DNA of 35,131 nucleotides from CAYOID01 sp964573115 (lineage in GTDB: Bacteria; Desulfobacterota; Desulfovibrionia; Desulfovibrionales; Desulfothermaceae). The notes under the pieces are model-generated. The model saw nothing but the letters and a program-made list of their open reading frames with translations. It ran no database searches and had not been told where the DNA came from. The translations under genes and the position numbers were made by a program. This document shows, piece after piece, positions 1 to 8,600 of the stretch (position 1 is the stretch's first letter; every line of letters begins with the position of its first letter). The stretch covers positions 1 through 35,131 of the forward strand of contig CAZNIP010000022.1 of the NCBI GenBank assembly GCA_964573115.1. The letters are read 5' to 3'.

Positions 1-110
1 AATCTGAGCAGGAATCGTCAATTTCTGAGCGATGATTGATGATCTATACAAAGTCGTTTCGGTTTTTTTGAAGCACCCACGCGGGTGGGTCTGAAGAGTC
101 AGGAGGTGCC

Positions 111-485
111 ATGTCATTCTGCACCGTCGTCAACTGCATGGATGGCCGGGTTCAGCTTCCGGTCATCGACTTTCTCCAGCAACGCTTCAGGGCCAAGTAT
201 GTCGATTCCATCACCGAGCCAGGACCGATCAGGATCCTGGCCCGACAGGACGACCATGCCGCAGTACAGTCAATTGTGACCAGACTGAAGATCTCCATTG
301 AGAAACACGGATCTTCCGGGGTGGCTGTTGCCGGACATCACGACTGCGCCGGCAATCCTGCGGGAAAGGAGGAGCAGCTGGAACAGATCCGGCAGTCCCT
401 TCAGTTTCTGCAGGAACGCTTTCAGGGTCTAGAGATGATCGGTTTGTGGGTCGATGCGCAGTGGAAGGTGCACGAAGTGGCCTGA
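111..485 (+). CDS. minimal beta-carbonic-anhydrase-like protein
   Basis: A 124-residue protein. It carries the zinc-ligand pattern of beta-class carbonic anhydrases: Cys-x-Asp-x-Arg near the N-terminus (NCMDGR, residues 8-13) and His-x-x-Cys (GHHDC) around residues 75-79. In the family these Cys/His/Cys residues bind zinc, and the Asp-Arg pair gates the site for CO2/bicarbonate interconversion. At 124 residues it is much shorter than ordinary beta enzymes (about 180-220), so helical elements used for dimerisation seem to be missing. There is no signal peptide, so it should be cytosolic. The start is set by a strong AGGAGGT at 101-107, only 3 nt from the ATG. A small stem-loop (arms 75-80 and 85-90) lies just upstream. 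It appears monocistronic. The zinc-site family assignment is fairly safe; catalytic activity is inferred. Confidence 0.78.
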   Translation: MSFCTVVNCMDGRVQLPVIDFLQQRFRAKYVDSITEPGPIRILARQDDHAAVQSIVTRLKISIEKHGSSGVAVAGHHDCAGNPAGKEEQLEQIRQSLQFLQERFQGLEMIGLWVDAQWKVHEVA

Positions 486-855
486 CAGGCTGTGCACAAA
501 GGCCGTATGGAACCTGGAAAAGAGGATGTCGCAGAGAACAACAGGGACCTTGCGATCAGCCTTGAGGACAGGGTGGAAGCTGGAGAGGTCATCGCCCTCT
601 GCAGTGCCGATGGCTGGTCTGCAGCAGACAAGCCGGTCGAGCTGCTCGCGGCCATGCGGATCTATGCTGGAAATGACCATTGAGTTTTGCAGGCTGTCTG
701 CTCATATGCCCGGGAGCCGCAGATGAGAGACTTTCTGGGTCCATGCATTGTTTTTCACGGATGTGCGGCTTTTTGAAAACGTCCTTTGTGCTTCATCACG
801 GTTTGGGTAAGAGCAACGGAGACTGCCCAGGTGCTCAAGGACACTCTTCTTCTGG
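486..855. other. intergenic stretch with no supported gene
   Basis: This 370-bp stretch lies between the carbonic-anhydrase-like gene and the end of the TRAP permease gene. Short frames are open on both strands (for example 492-683 on the plus strand and 429-680 on the minus strand), but none has a ribosome binding site or a recognisable motif. I see no convincing terminator for the permease gene here. Confidence 0.5.
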
Positions 856-2982
856 TCAAGCCGGGGATGAAGGCTTGCCTTTTTTGGCCAATCGCTCGGC
901 CAGCGGGAGCAGCAGATCGGGGTTTTTCTTGACCCGGAATTTCTGGGAGAGATAGACCACCGCAAAGAGACCGATGGCCAGACCGTCGATGAGAAACCGG
1001 TTCAGGTCGGCGGCGGTCACCGCCTGCAAAACTTTGGGAAAGAGAAGAATAACGGTGGCTGCAGCACCAATGATCCACTCATAGACGTTGGTGGGACAGA
1101 GCATGTAGCCCATGGTCAGGGCGGAAAAAGTGATGGTTCCCAATGCGCAGGTCGCGTAGGTGATGATGATTTCCAAAGGGGTGCCGTTGAGCAGAAGGGC
1201 CGGGGAATAGGCAAACATGAAAGGGGCCAGGTAGAGCATTTTGGCGAATTTGAAAGATGTCCACCCAGTCTTCCAGGGGTCGGAGTTGGCGATGGCGGCA
1301 CCGGCATAGGCGGCAACACAGACTGGAGGGGTGATGTTCGAGTCCTGACTGAACCAGTAGACGATCATGTGCGAGGCCAGGAGGGTCCAGGTGGCAGCCT
1401 CTGGCAGGGACATTTGCAATTGCCCGAAATCCATTCCAAAGGAGTTCATGGACAGCAGAGAGCTCATGGCCGGGACAGCCAGGACGGCCGTGATCAGATA
1501 GGCGGCGGTCACAGGAACGCCCATGCCCAGGATGAGCGAGGCGATGCCGATGAACAGGATGGCCAGGGGCAGATGCCCGCCGGAGAGATTGAAGATGAGC
1601 TCGGAAAAACGAAGCCCGATCCCGGTCAAGGCTATGGACCCGACAATGATCCCGATGACGCCCACTGTTGCCCCGATGATCAGGGTGTTGCGCCCGCCCT
1701 CGATCATGGCCTCGTAGATCTGCCTGGGCCCCATTCTTACACTCTTGTCCGGGCCGAGCCAGCTGACCAGGATACAGGACAGGGTGGCCAGGACAGCAGA
1801 AAATCCAGGGCTGTAGCCAATGAGCATCATGGCGATGATGATGATCAGAGGCAGGGACATCATCCATTCTTTCTTGAAGATGTCTTTGGCTGTGGGCGCG
1901 TCAGGGTCTATCATGCCCCACAGGCCGTGGCGTTTGGCCTCGAAATGGACCATGACGAAGACCGCCAGGAAGTAGAGCACTGCCGGGAAGATGGCCATGA
2001 GCATGATCTTCACATAGGGGGTCTCGGTCATTTCGGCCATGAGAAAGCCCCCGGCCCCCATGATGGGCGGCATGAACATGCCTCCCACCGATGCTGCGGG
2101 CTCGATGGCTCCGGCAACGTGAGGACGAAAGCCGGCCTTTTTCATGAGCGGAATGGTGAAGGACCCGGTCGAGGCTGTGTTGGCGATGGCGCTTCCGGAG
2201 ATCGAGCCGAAGAAGCCGGAGGCGATGACCGAGACCTTGGCCGGGCCCCCGGTGCTCTGGCCGGCCAGGGCAAGGGGCAGGTCCAGGAAGAACTTGCCGG
2301 CCCCTGACTTTTTCAAAAAAGAGCCGAAAAAGATGAACAGGATGACATAGGTGACCAGGACGTTGGCCATGATGCCGAAGACGCCTTCCTGCTTGAGATA
2401 GACATGGTTGACGATCCGCTCGAAGGAGAAGCCCCGGTGGGCGATGACCTCCGGCATATAGGGCCCAAAATAGCAGTAGGCGAGGAAGGCCACCCCAACA
2501 AGGGTGAGAGACCAGCCCAGGACCCGCCTGCAGACTTCCAGGGAGATCAGAATGCCGCCTGTGCTGACCAGAAAATCGAGCTGGGTTTCTGCTCCCATGC
2601 GATAGTTCAGGGCTTCAAACTCCATCATCCAGTAGCCGGTGACCACAAAGGCGATGCAGGCCAGGGTCACATCAAGCCAGGTGGGGCGGTCTTTTCTGGA
2701 ACCAGGGCGTGAAGGGTAGATGAGGAAGACCAGGACAAAGGTGATCAGCACGTAAGCGCCGCGATGGTATTGAGCCGCAACCGGGCTGAGGCCGGCGTTG
2801 TACATGTAAAAGGCGACCATGAAGACGATCAGGACCTTGGTCACAATGTCCCAGAAGCCGGAAAGGGAGCGACCGAATTTGGCTTCTTTTCGGGCAATAT
2901 CCTTGAGCTGCTCGGAATTGTCGTCGCCGGCAGCTTCCTGCCAGTTGATGTGCTGGTCTTTGTGGTTGTGCTGTTCAGGCAT
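856..2982 (-). CDS. TRAP transporter fused permease (4TM/12TM type)
   Basis: A 708-residue polytopic membrane protein in which the small (DctQ-like) and large (DctM-like) TRAP subunits are fused, as is usual for TAXI-type TRAP systems. After a hydrophilic N-terminus of about 50 residues come many hydrophobic helices. Typical large-subunit Gly/Pro-rich stretches are visible, such as GSISGSAIANTASTGSFTIP and PAASVGGMFMPPIMGAGGF. The protein drives sodium- or proton-coupled uptake of the ligand delivered by the periplasmic binding protein encoded just upstream (3249-4226). I chose the ATG at 2982 because an AGGA lies just before it. An in-frame GTG at 3033 would add 17 residues but has no ribosome binding site. 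The substrate is unknown; TAXI systems often carry dicarboxylates or amino acids. Confidence 0.92.
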   Translation of the reverse strand: MPEQHNHKDQHINWQEAAGDDNSEQLKDIARKEAKFGRSLSGFWDIVTKVLIVFMVAFYMYNAGLSPVAAQYHRGAYVLITFVLVFLIYPSRPGSRKDRPTWLDVTLACIAFVVTGYWMMEFEALNYRMGAETQLDFLVSTGGILISLEVCRRVLGWSLTLVGVAFLAYCYFGPYMPEVIAHRGFSFERIVNHVYLKQEGVFGIMANVLVTYVILFIFFGSFLKKSGAGKFFLDLPLALAGQSTGGPAKVSVIASGFFGSISGSAIANTASTGSFTIPLMKKAGFRPHVAGAIEPAASVGGMFMPPIMGAGGFLMAEMTETPYVKIMLMAIFPAVLYFLAVFVMVHFEAKRHGLWGMIDPDAPTAKDIFKKEWMMSLPLIIIIAMMLIGYSPGFSAVLATLSCILVSWLGPDKSVRMGPRQIYEAMIEGGRNTLIIGATVGVIGIIVGSIALTGIGLRFSELIFNLSGGHLPLAILFIGIASLILGMGVPVTAAYLITAVLAVPAMSSLLSMNSFGMDFGQLQMSLPEAATWTLLASHMIVYWFSQDSNITPPVCVAAYAGAAIANSDPWKTGWTSFKFAKMLYLAPFMFAYSPALLLNGTPLEIIITYATCALGTITFSALTMGYMLCPTNVYEWIIGAAATVILLFPKVLQAVTAADLNRFLIDGLAIGLFAVVYLSQKFRVKKNPDLLLPLAERLAKKGKPSSPA

Positions 2983-3188
2983 GGTCCTGGTTCCCTCAAG
3001 GTCGTGTTCAGGCCGTGATGTGTTCAAGCTCACCGCCCAACGCTTACGGTGATGGCGATACTTTTACATGGACAAGGCAACCCCGGCCACAGGCAGTCAG
3101 AGATTCAGGTGCGATGTTTAAGAAAGCAAAGGAGTGTCCAAAGCCTTTTGACTGTCGAGCCAGGATGAATACAGCACGAGAGATGAAT

Positions 3189-3230
3189 GGCTTTCCAGGT
3201 TGCCCAAGGACTGGGCAACCCGGAAAAGCC
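3189..3230 (-). promoter_or_regulatory. intercistronic stem-loop between TRAP binding-protein and permease genes
   Basis: A nearly perfect inverted repeat: the left arm 3189-3206 pairs with the right arm 3212-3230, giving about 17 pairs with one bulge and one mismatch. In transcript sense it begins 18 nt after the stop codon of the TAXI gene and is not followed by a T-run. A strong hairpin directly after a binding-protein gene typically protects the upstream mRNA or limits read-through, so that the binding protein outnumbers the permease. That role is inferred. Confidence 0.7.
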
Positions 3231-3248
3231 GATGCAGAGGATATCGTT

Positions 3249-4226
3249 TTAGGGTTGGAGCTCATCAGGGACGGAAATGCCTTGTTCCTCCCAGAACTTG
3301 ACTGCTCCTGGATGCAGGGGCACGGCCGCATTCTGGAAGTTGTTCTCCAGACTCATGCTTTTGGCCGCCTTGTGGGATTGCTGCATGGCCTGAAGCCCTT
3401 CCTGGGACCAGACGGCTTTCATCAGCCGGTAGACCAGGTCGGCATCCACATCCTCCCTGGCCGTCAGGAACGTGGAGTCCTGGAAGGTCAAGCAGTCAGA
3501 CTCCTGGCCAGAGTATGTTTTGGCCGGAATCGTGGTCGGGGCGTAGGCGTAGGCATCGTAGAAGCCGTACTCTGAAGCGTCGTTCCCCACGTTGATGAGC
3601 CGGATGTCGGTTCGAGTGGCAGCCTCAATGATCGATGCGTTGGGGTAGCCCACCAGGACCCAGAAGGCATCGATCTTGCCATCGCTGAAGGCGCTGGCTG
3701 CAGCCGAGTAGCCGAGAAACTGGGGGGAGAAGTTGTCCCAGACATCCAGGTGGCGGAAGAAGCGTTCAGCTGAGGTGGCCGCTCCGCTCCCTGCATTGCC
3801 CACTGCAACTTCGTGCCCTTTCAGGTCCTTGGCGCTCTCAAAGTCGCTTTTCTTCCGAACCACGAGCTGAGCCGGGGCGCCATAGAGGTATCCCAGGCTG
3901 CGGACACTGTCGTAGGACCTGTCGTCCTGGGGCAGCTGTCCGATAGCCCCGAGTCCCAGGTCCACGGCGTAGGAAATGCCGAAATCGAAGTCCCCATTGT
4001 GCACTCTGCGCACGTTCTCCACGGAGCCGCCTGAGCCTTCAGTGGAGACCTGGATGTCGTCGTACACCTTGGAGACGTACAAAGATATTCCATTGGCAAA
4101 ATAGTTGAAGGTCCCTCCTGTCGGCCCCCCGCCAACGGCCACGTATGTTTTCGAAAGAGCAGGGGTCGCGGTGAATCCTAAAAACGCCACAGCCAAGCTG
4201 ATGAAAAGAATCAAAGAACGCCTCAT
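3249..4226 (-). CDS. TAXI family TRAP transporter solute-binding protein
   Basis: A 325-residue periplasmic protein with a clear signal peptide (about residues 1-24, ending ATPALS) followed by the TAXI-family opening Tyr-Val-Ala-Val-Gly-Gly-Gly-Pro-Thr-Gly-Gly-Thr. The family captures a small solute in the periplasm for the fused permease encoded downstream. The ATG at 4226 was chosen because a GAGGAGGAG lies 5-6 nt before it and the signal peptide begins there; a further upstream start would put 23 polar residues ahead of the signal. It is the first gene of a two-gene minus-strand operon, driven by the sigma-70-like promoter at 4367-4406. The ligand cannot be read from the sequence. Confidence 0.92.
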   Translation of the reverse strand: MRRSLILFISLAVAFLGFTATPALSKTYVAVGGGPTGGTFNYFANGISLYVSKVYDDIQVSTEGSGGSVENVRRVHNGDFDFGISYAVDLGLGAIGQLPQDDRSYDSVRSLGYLYGAPAQLVVRKKSDFESAKDLKGHEVAVGNAGSGAATSAERFFRHLDVWDNFSPQFLGYSAAASAFSDGKIDAFWVLVGYPNASIIEAATRTDIRLINVGNDASEYGFYDAYAYAPTTIPAKTYSGQESDCLTFQDSTFLTAREDVDADLVYRLMKAVWSQEGLQAMQQSHKAAKSMSLENNFQNAAVPLHPGAVKFWEEQGISVPDELQP

Positions 4227-4366
4227 ACTGAACTCCTCCTCTGTTGGGGTTTGCAGGACACGCATGATTCTGTTTGATGCTGCCTCCATGCTCAAGCCGA
4301 CAATCGGTGATCAGGACAGCATCCCGGGAAAGGTCGTAACAAGGCCGAACTCAGCTCATCCAACGT

Positions 4367-4406
4367 ATTATAATCAGTATTAATTTTATTTGGAATAAAA
4401 AGTCAA
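4367..4406 (-). promoter_or_regulatory. sigma-70-like promoter of the TAXI-TRAP operon
   Basis: Read on the minus strand, TTGACT (4406-4401) is followed after 17 nt by TTAATA (4383-4378). A perfect TATAAT (4372-4367) lies a few bases further on as a possible second -10 box. The segment is strikingly AT-rich for this genome. The 5' untranslated leader would be about 140 nt. Confidence 0.6.
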
Positions 4407-4418
4407 GACCATTTTCAA

Positions 4419-4570
4419 GGCCGGGCTGAAGGTCGAGGGTTGAGGGGGGATGGTTGAGGGAAGGAGAGCTCCCCGACGTGTCGAGAAGGCCTCGACTTGG
4501 CCGGTTTGACCAGGAAAAAAGCTGACATTGGAACGTTTGATCCGCTGATGAGCTTGAGCTTCATACGAGA
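4419..4570 (+). repeat. dispersed modular intergenic repeat, copy A
   Basis: Shares with the other copies the segments GGCCGGGCTGAAGGTCGAGG, ATGGTTGAGGG, GGCCGGTTTGA and the terminal CTTCATACGAG. It lacks the central CTCCCCTG hairpin module. It lies between the TAXI promoter and the alpha/beta hydrolase gene. Confidence 0.7.
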
Positions 4571-4671
4571 AACCAGAAGTCGAGCAGAATCGAAGACTTG
4601 CACTTTGCATGGAGGGGTCAGAAAACAGTCTCCTGGACGTAGTGCACTGTCGTTGAAAGAAGGGAGGGAGG

Positions 4672-5451
4672 ATGCACTTTTTGAAAGTTGGGAATCAGAA
4701 GATCGCCTTTGCATCCAGCGAAGAGCTCGATGCAGACAAAACACCGCTCCTCTTTGTGCATGGGGCGGGGGGATCGAGTCACGTCTGGCGGAACCAGATC
4801 CAGGCTCCGCTGCCGGAGACCCTGCGGGTTGCGGTGGACCTTCCAGGCCATGCTCGGTCTCAAGGACGGGGGGCCGGGCATATCGAGACCTACCGCGACT
4901 TCATCCTCGACTTTGTCCAGGCTGCCGGATGGGAACGACTCATCCTGGTCGGACACTCCATGGGCGGGGCCGTGGCCCAGGCCTTTGCCCTGACCCACCC
5001 GCATCTGCTGGAGGGCATCGTGCTCGTGGGTACCGGGGCCAGGCTGCGGGTGGCCAGTGAGGTCTTCGAGGCTGTCAGGAAGGGGGAGGGTTTCGCTGAT
5101 GCGGCCTACGCTCCAAACACCGACCGAAAGCTCGTCCAGGAGGCGGAAAAGGAGTTCGGGCTGACCGACCCGGAGGTTCGGTACCAGGACTTTCTGGCCT
5201 GCGACCGCTTCGATGTCATGGACCGGGTCCATGAGATCGAGGTGCCGGCTCTGGTCATCTGCGGGCAGGAGGACCGGCTCACTCCGGTCAAGTACTCGCT
5301 CTACCTGGCCGACAGCCTCCCCCAGGCGAGCCTGCAGATCATCCCCGAGGCCGGCCACATGGTCATGTGGGAGCAGCCCCGGGCTGTCAACGCAGCCATT
5401 GGCCGCGCCCATATCACGTCGGTGAAAGGGCCTGGTTCAGGTCGGCGATGA
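4672..5451 (+). CDS. alpha/beta-hydrolase fold protein
   Basis: A 259-residue single-domain hydrolase. It has the oxyanion-hole motif HGAGGS (residues 30-35), the nucleophile elbow GHSMGG with Ser96, an acid residue Asp201 in GQEDRLTP, and a catalytic His229 in EAGHMVM. This is a complete Ser-Asp-His triad in the usual order and spacing. There is no signal peptide. The family includes esterases, C-C hydrolases and haloperoxidase-like enzymes, so the substrate stays open. A GGGAGG lies just before the start. Its last 38 bases overlap the convergent PLP-enzyme gene (5414-6658) tail to tail. Neighbouring genes do not fix a pathway. Confidence 0.88.
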   Translation: MHFLKVGNQKIAFASSEELDADKTPLLFVHGAGGSSHVWRNQIQAPLPETLRVAVDLPGHARSQGRGAGHIETYRDFILDFVQAAGWERLILVGHSMGGAVAQAFALTHPHLLEGIVLVGTGARLRVASEVFEAVRKGEGFADAAYAPNTDRKLVQEAEKEFGLTDPEVRYQDFLACDRFDVMDRVHEIEVPALVICGQEDRLTPVKYSLYLADSLPQASLQIIPEAGHMVMWEQPRAVNAAIGRAHITSVKGPGSGRR

Positions 5452-6658
5452 GGTCCTCTTCGTCCTCCAAGCCCACCGAGAGGCGGATCAGGCCGTCGTC
5501 GATCCCGGCTGCCTCCCGCTCCTCCCTGCTCATGTGCTCGTGGGTGATGGTGGCCGGATGCATGCAGATGGTGCGGCTGGTCCCGAAGGTCACGGCCTGG
5601 ACAATGAGCTGCAGCCTGTCCATGACCTCCACCGCCCCTTGCCTGCCGCCTGGGACGACAAAGGAGAGCAGGCCGCCCCCGGCCCGCATTTGCCTGTCGG
5701 CCAGAGCCTTCTGAGGATGGTCGGCAAGGCCGGGGTAATTGACGTGGCTGATCATGGGGTGGGCCTGCAGAAATTCGGCAATGGCCAGGCCGTTGGCGCT
5801 GTGCCGCTGCATGCGCATGGACAGGGTCTCCAGAAACTGCAGGGCCAGCCAGGCTTCAAAGGGCGGCATGATGGATCCCGTGAACTCCGTAGTGTTCCAG
5901 CGGATGTCCTCAATGAGGCCTTCCGGGCCGATGAGCGCCCCGCCGATGACCGAACCGTTGCCGACCATGAACTTGGTCATCGAAAGCAGGACCATGTCCG
6001 CCCCCAGGTCCATGGGGCGCTGCAGGGCGGCCGTGGCTGTGGTGTTGTCCACCAGCAGCGGGGCGCCTCGGGCATGGGCAACATGGGCCACTGCCTGGAT
6101 GTCGGTGACAAAGAGGCAGGGGTTGCTGGGAGTCTCCACCCAGACGAGCCTGGTCCGTTCGTCGATGAGCTCGGACCAGGACTGGACGTTTCCCGGATCC
6201 TGGACAAACCTGAACTCGACCTGGCAGCGCTCTGGAAAGATGGAGGCGGCCTGCTTGTAGCCCTCGCCAAAGACGTTCAGGGAGGTGACCACGTTGTCCC
6301 CTGGCCTGGCCAGGGTAAAGATGAGCTCGAACAGCGATTGGGAGCCGGAACCCGAGGTCAGGCAGGCCTGGCCTCCCTCCAGGGCGGCCAGGCGCTCTTC
6401 GAGCACTGTGTTGGTCGGCGTCCGGGTTCGACCGTAGACCGGGCAGGGAACCGTTCCAGAATGCATGTAGGGATAGGTCATGGAGGGCACCAGAGGGGGC
6501 ACGAAGGAACGGAAGGCCTCCATGTCCTGCCTGGGGTCGAACCCGGCATGCAGGGACCTGGTGTCGAAGCCGAGATCCTGGTCTCTTCTTCTGACCGGCC
6601 TGGCCGTGGGATCGAAGACCCAGGGGGCGCGCAGGTAGAACGGCGTGTCGTCATGCAT
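5414..6658 (-). CDS. Cys/Met metabolism PLP-dependent enzyme (trans-sulfuration family)
   Basis: A 414-residue fold-type I PLP enzyme of the cystathionine gamma-synthase / methionine gamma-lyase / O-acetylhomoserine sulfhydrylase family. The PLP lysine is Lys229 in SMTKF. Asp204 in LLVDNTTAT would hold the pyridine nitrogen, and Tyr75/Arg77 in VYGRT match the phosphate-binding Y-x-R of the neighbouring subunit. The segment TSGSGSQS replaces the more usual Ser-Gly-Met-Ala motif. The protein acts in the cytosol on a sulfur amino acid or an activated homoserine; which reaction cannot be decided here. The ATG at 6658 has AAGGAG 9 nt upstream. An in-frame extension to 6829 is open but would add 57 residues of atypical composition. 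It is transcribed divergently from the MttB-family gene. Confidence 0.9.
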   Translation of the reverse strand: MHDDTPFYLRAPWVFDPTARPVRRRDQDLGFDTRSLHAGFDPRQDMEAFRSFVPPLVPSMTYPYMHSGTVPCPVYGRTRTPTNTVLEERLAALEGGQACLTSGSGSQSLFELIFTLARPGDNVVTSLNVFGEGYKQAASIFPERCQVEFRFVQDPGNVQSWSELIDERTRLVWVETPSNPCLFVTDIQAVAHVAHARGAPLLVDNTTATAALQRPMDLGADMVLLSMTKFMVGNGSVIGGALIGPEGLIEDIRWNTTEFTGSIMPPFEAWLALQFLETLSMRMQRHSANGLAIAEFLQAHPMISHVNYPGLADHPQKALADRQMRAGGGLLSFVVPGGRQGAVEVMDRLQLIVQAVTFGTSRTICMHPATITHEHMSREEREAAGIDDGLIRLSVGLEDEEDLIADLNQALSPT

Positions 6659-6861
6659 GTTCTCACTCTCCTTCAAGCGGTTGCACCGGGACTTGAATCT
6701 GCCATCTTCGGCCATCACAGTCCACCAGGCTCCAGCACAGTCTTTGTGCCTCGAGGTGGTCCCTGGTTGGGGACGGGATCTCATTCGAATCGTGAAACGA
6801 TTGACGTGACCGGCCCAGGCAGAGTACAAGGATAAATAAAAATTTGAGGATGATAGATGGA

Positions 6862-6891
6862 ATCGGAAAGGGTCGCGATCCCTTTTCCGAT
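6862..6891. promoter_or_regulatory. inverted repeat in the divergent PLP-enzyme / mttB intergenic region
   Basis: Arms ATCGGAAAGGG (6862-6872) and CCCTTTTCCGAT (6880-6891) pair with one bulged base around a TCGCGA-containing centre. It follows an AT-rich stretch (6830-6845) and sits 40-70 bp before the methyltransferase start, so it could be an operator or a 5' leader hairpin. The role is inferred. Confidence 0.45.
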
Positions 6892-6932
6892 GTCATTCGG
6901 CTTCAGAAGCACGCACAATGAGGAACCCTGGC

Positions 6933-8390
6933 ATGGATCTGACAGGACACCGCTTCAAGGCCCGGCCGCTGGCCTATCTGACAGAGGAACAGATGCGGGA
7001 CATCCACAGCGCATCCCTGCAGGTGCTTCAGGATGTCGGCACGGTCGTCCACCACCCCGAAGCCAGGCGGCTTCTGGTTCAGGCCGGGGCACGGCTCGTG
7101 GAGGGCAATCGTGTCCATCTCCCGGCCGATGTGGTGGAAGCAGCCCTGCGATCGGCCCCGTCCCGAATTTCGATCTACGACCGCCGGGGGAATCCGGCCA
7201 TGTATCTGGAGGGACGCCGGACCTTTTTCGGGACCGGGTCGGACTGCCCCTATCTTCTGGACTCATTCAGCGGAGAGCGGCGTCCCTTTCAGGAGGAGGA
7301 CGTCCATCAGGCCGTGACGCTGGTGGACGGGCTGGAGCACATCGATTTCTGCATGTCCATGGGCCATCTGCCCATGCACGGGGACCAGGCCTCGTACCAG
7401 GTCGAGTACGCGGCCATGCTCAGGCACTCCTCCAAGCCCCAGGTCATCACGGCCGGAGACCGGCAGTCCCTGGAGGACCAGACCGAGATGGCCGCTGCCG
7501 TGGTCGGCGGGCTGGAGCAGCTCCGGAGCAGGCCGCTGTTCGTGCTCTACGACGAGCCCACCTCCCCCCTGACCCACAGCTTCGAAGCCCTGGACAAGCT
7601 CCTCTTCATGGCCGAGCACCGGCTGCCCTCCAACTATTCACCAGGGATCATGGCCGGGGGCACGAGTCCGGTGACCCTGGCCGGGGCCATCACCCAGGCC
7701 AACGCCGAAATCCTGGCCGGACTGACCATTCACCAGTTGAAGCGCCCAGGGGCGCCATTCGTGCATGGGGCGGGGGTTTCCCCCATGGACATGCGCAGCA
7801 TGCAGCCGACCTACTCGGCCCCGGAGGCCATCATCGGCCAGGCCGGCCTGACCCAGATCGGACGAGATCTCTACAACCTGCCCACCTGGGGGTTCACAGG
7901 GTGCAGCGCCTCCAAGCTGTGCGACGAGCAGGCCGTGTACGAGGCCTACAGCTACCTCTACACAGCCGCGCACATGGGCACGAACCTGGTCCACGATGTC
8001 GGCTACCTGGAGTTCGGACTGACCTACTCCCTGGACCTCCTGGTCTTCTGCAACGAGATGATCGGCCAGGTGCTCAGGCTGATGGACGGCATTGAGGTCA
8101 ACGCGGAAACCCTGGCTCTGGAGGCCATGCGCAGGGTCGGCCCTGGGGGGCACTTCCTGGGCGACGACCACACCTTTGACCATTTCCGGGACAACTGGAC
8201 CCCGGAGCTCACGGACAGGAACATCTTCGAGGTCTGGCAGGACAGCGGCAAAGGCCGCTCCATGGGCCAGAGGGTCAAGGACAGGATCAGGACCATTCTG
8301 GACGAACACCACCCCCTGCCCTTGACCACGGAAGCGGATGCGGAGATCGAAGCCATCCTGAAACGGGTCAAGGCGCGGGGCCGGTCATAG
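6933..8390 (+). CDS. MttB-family (non-pyrrolysine) methylamine/betaine methyltransferase
   Basis: A 485-residue protein of the trimethylamine methyltransferase (MttB) family, full length and without an internal amber codon, so it belongs to the non-pyrrolysine branch. Characterised members of that branch (MtgB and relatives) move a methyl group from glycine betaine or other quaternary amines to a corrinoid protein. Family-typical stretches include LTEEQMRDIHSASLQVL near the N-terminus and GAGVSPMDMRSMQPTYSAPE in the barrel. The ATG at 6933 is preferred because GAGGA lies 8 nt ahead of it; the in-frame ATG at 6918 has no ribosome binding site. The gene ends in TAG, and family length plus a hairpin at 8400 mark that as a true stop. 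No corrinoid-protein or reactivase gene is nearby. Betaine uptake genes 6 kb away make betaine a reasonable guess. Confidence 0.88.
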   Translation: MDLTGHRFKARPLAYLTEEQMRDIHSASLQVLQDVGTVVHHPEARRLLVQAGARLVEGNRVHLPADVVEAALRSAPSRISIYDRRGNPAMYLEGRRTFFGTGSDCPYLLDSFSGERRPFQEEDVHQAVTLVDGLEHIDFCMSMGHLPMHGDQASYQVEYAAMLRHSSKPQVITAGDRQSLEDQTEMAAAVVGGLEQLRSRPLFVLYDEPTSPLTHSFEALDKLLFMAEHRLPSNYSPGIMAGGTSPVTLAGAITQANAEILAGLTIHQLKRPGAPFVHGAGVSPMDMRSMQPTYSAPEAIIGQAGLTQIGRDLYNLPTWGFTGCSASKLCDEQAVYEAYSYLYTAAHMGTNLVHDVGYLEFGLTYSLDLLVFCNEMIGQVLRLMDGIEVNAETLALEAMRRVGPGGHFLGDDHTFDHFRDNWTPELTDRNIFEVWQDSGKGRSMGQRVKDRIRTILDEHHPLPLTTEADAEIEAILKRVKARGRS

Positions 8391-8399
8391 GATCAAGAT

Positions 8400-8427
8400 G
8401 CGGCTGCAAAAACTCTGAAGCAGCCGC
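8400..8427 (+). terminator. stem-loop after the mttB-family gene
   Basis: The arms GCGGCTGC (8400-8407) and GCAGCCGC (8420-8427) are perfectly complementary and start 9 nt after the stop codon. There is no T-run after the stem, so it is a possible rather than a canonical terminator. Confidence 0.5.
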
Positions 8428-8449
8428 AAGAATTCAGGATCCAGGAGTC

Positions 8450-8600
8450 AGCCCTGCCTCTGGCTGGGCTGACAGGTCGAGGGTTGTGGGTAGATGGTTG
8501 AGGGCGGAAAAAGGCCACGACTTGTCGCGTGATGACACTCAACTCGGCCAGTTTGATCAAAAAAGAAACTTGACTCCAAAATCAAGTTTCATACGAGGGG
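8450..8600 (+). repeat. dispersed modular intergenic repeat, copy B
   Basis: Starts with an imperfect hairpin (AGCCCTGCC / GGCTGGGCT), then has GGTCGAGGGTTG, ATGGTTGAGGG, ACTCGGCCAGTTTGATCA and ends AAGTTTCATACGAGGGG. It lacks the central CTCCCCTG hairpin module present in copies D and E. It occupies the gap downstream of the methyltransferase gene. The stretch 8601-8761 after it shows nothing recognisable. Confidence 0.75.

Noticed and set aside
75..90. Small hairpin upstream of the carbonic-anhydrase-like gene as a terminator
   Set aside because: The T-run lies before the stem on the plus strand and is an A-run on the other, so it does not fit an intrinsic terminator in either direction.
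429..683. Short open frames on both strands after the carbonic-anhydrase-like gene
   Set aside because: No ribosome binding site, no recognisable motif, and both strands look equally plausible, so neither can be supported.
5534..6835. Long plus-strand open frame of 433 codons opposite the PLP-enzyme gene
   Set aside because: It is antisense to a clearly recognisable enzyme, rich in Gly, His, Asp and Gln as expected from the complement of GC-biased codons, and has no motif or ribosome binding site. The same applies to 1369-2307, 8935-10383, 11450-12538 and 13851-15188.
8388..8390. TAG at the end of the MttB-family gene as a possible pyrrolysine codon
   Set aside because: In pyrrolysine MttB the amber codon lies in the middle of the gene. 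Here the protein is already full length at the TAG, and a hairpin follows.
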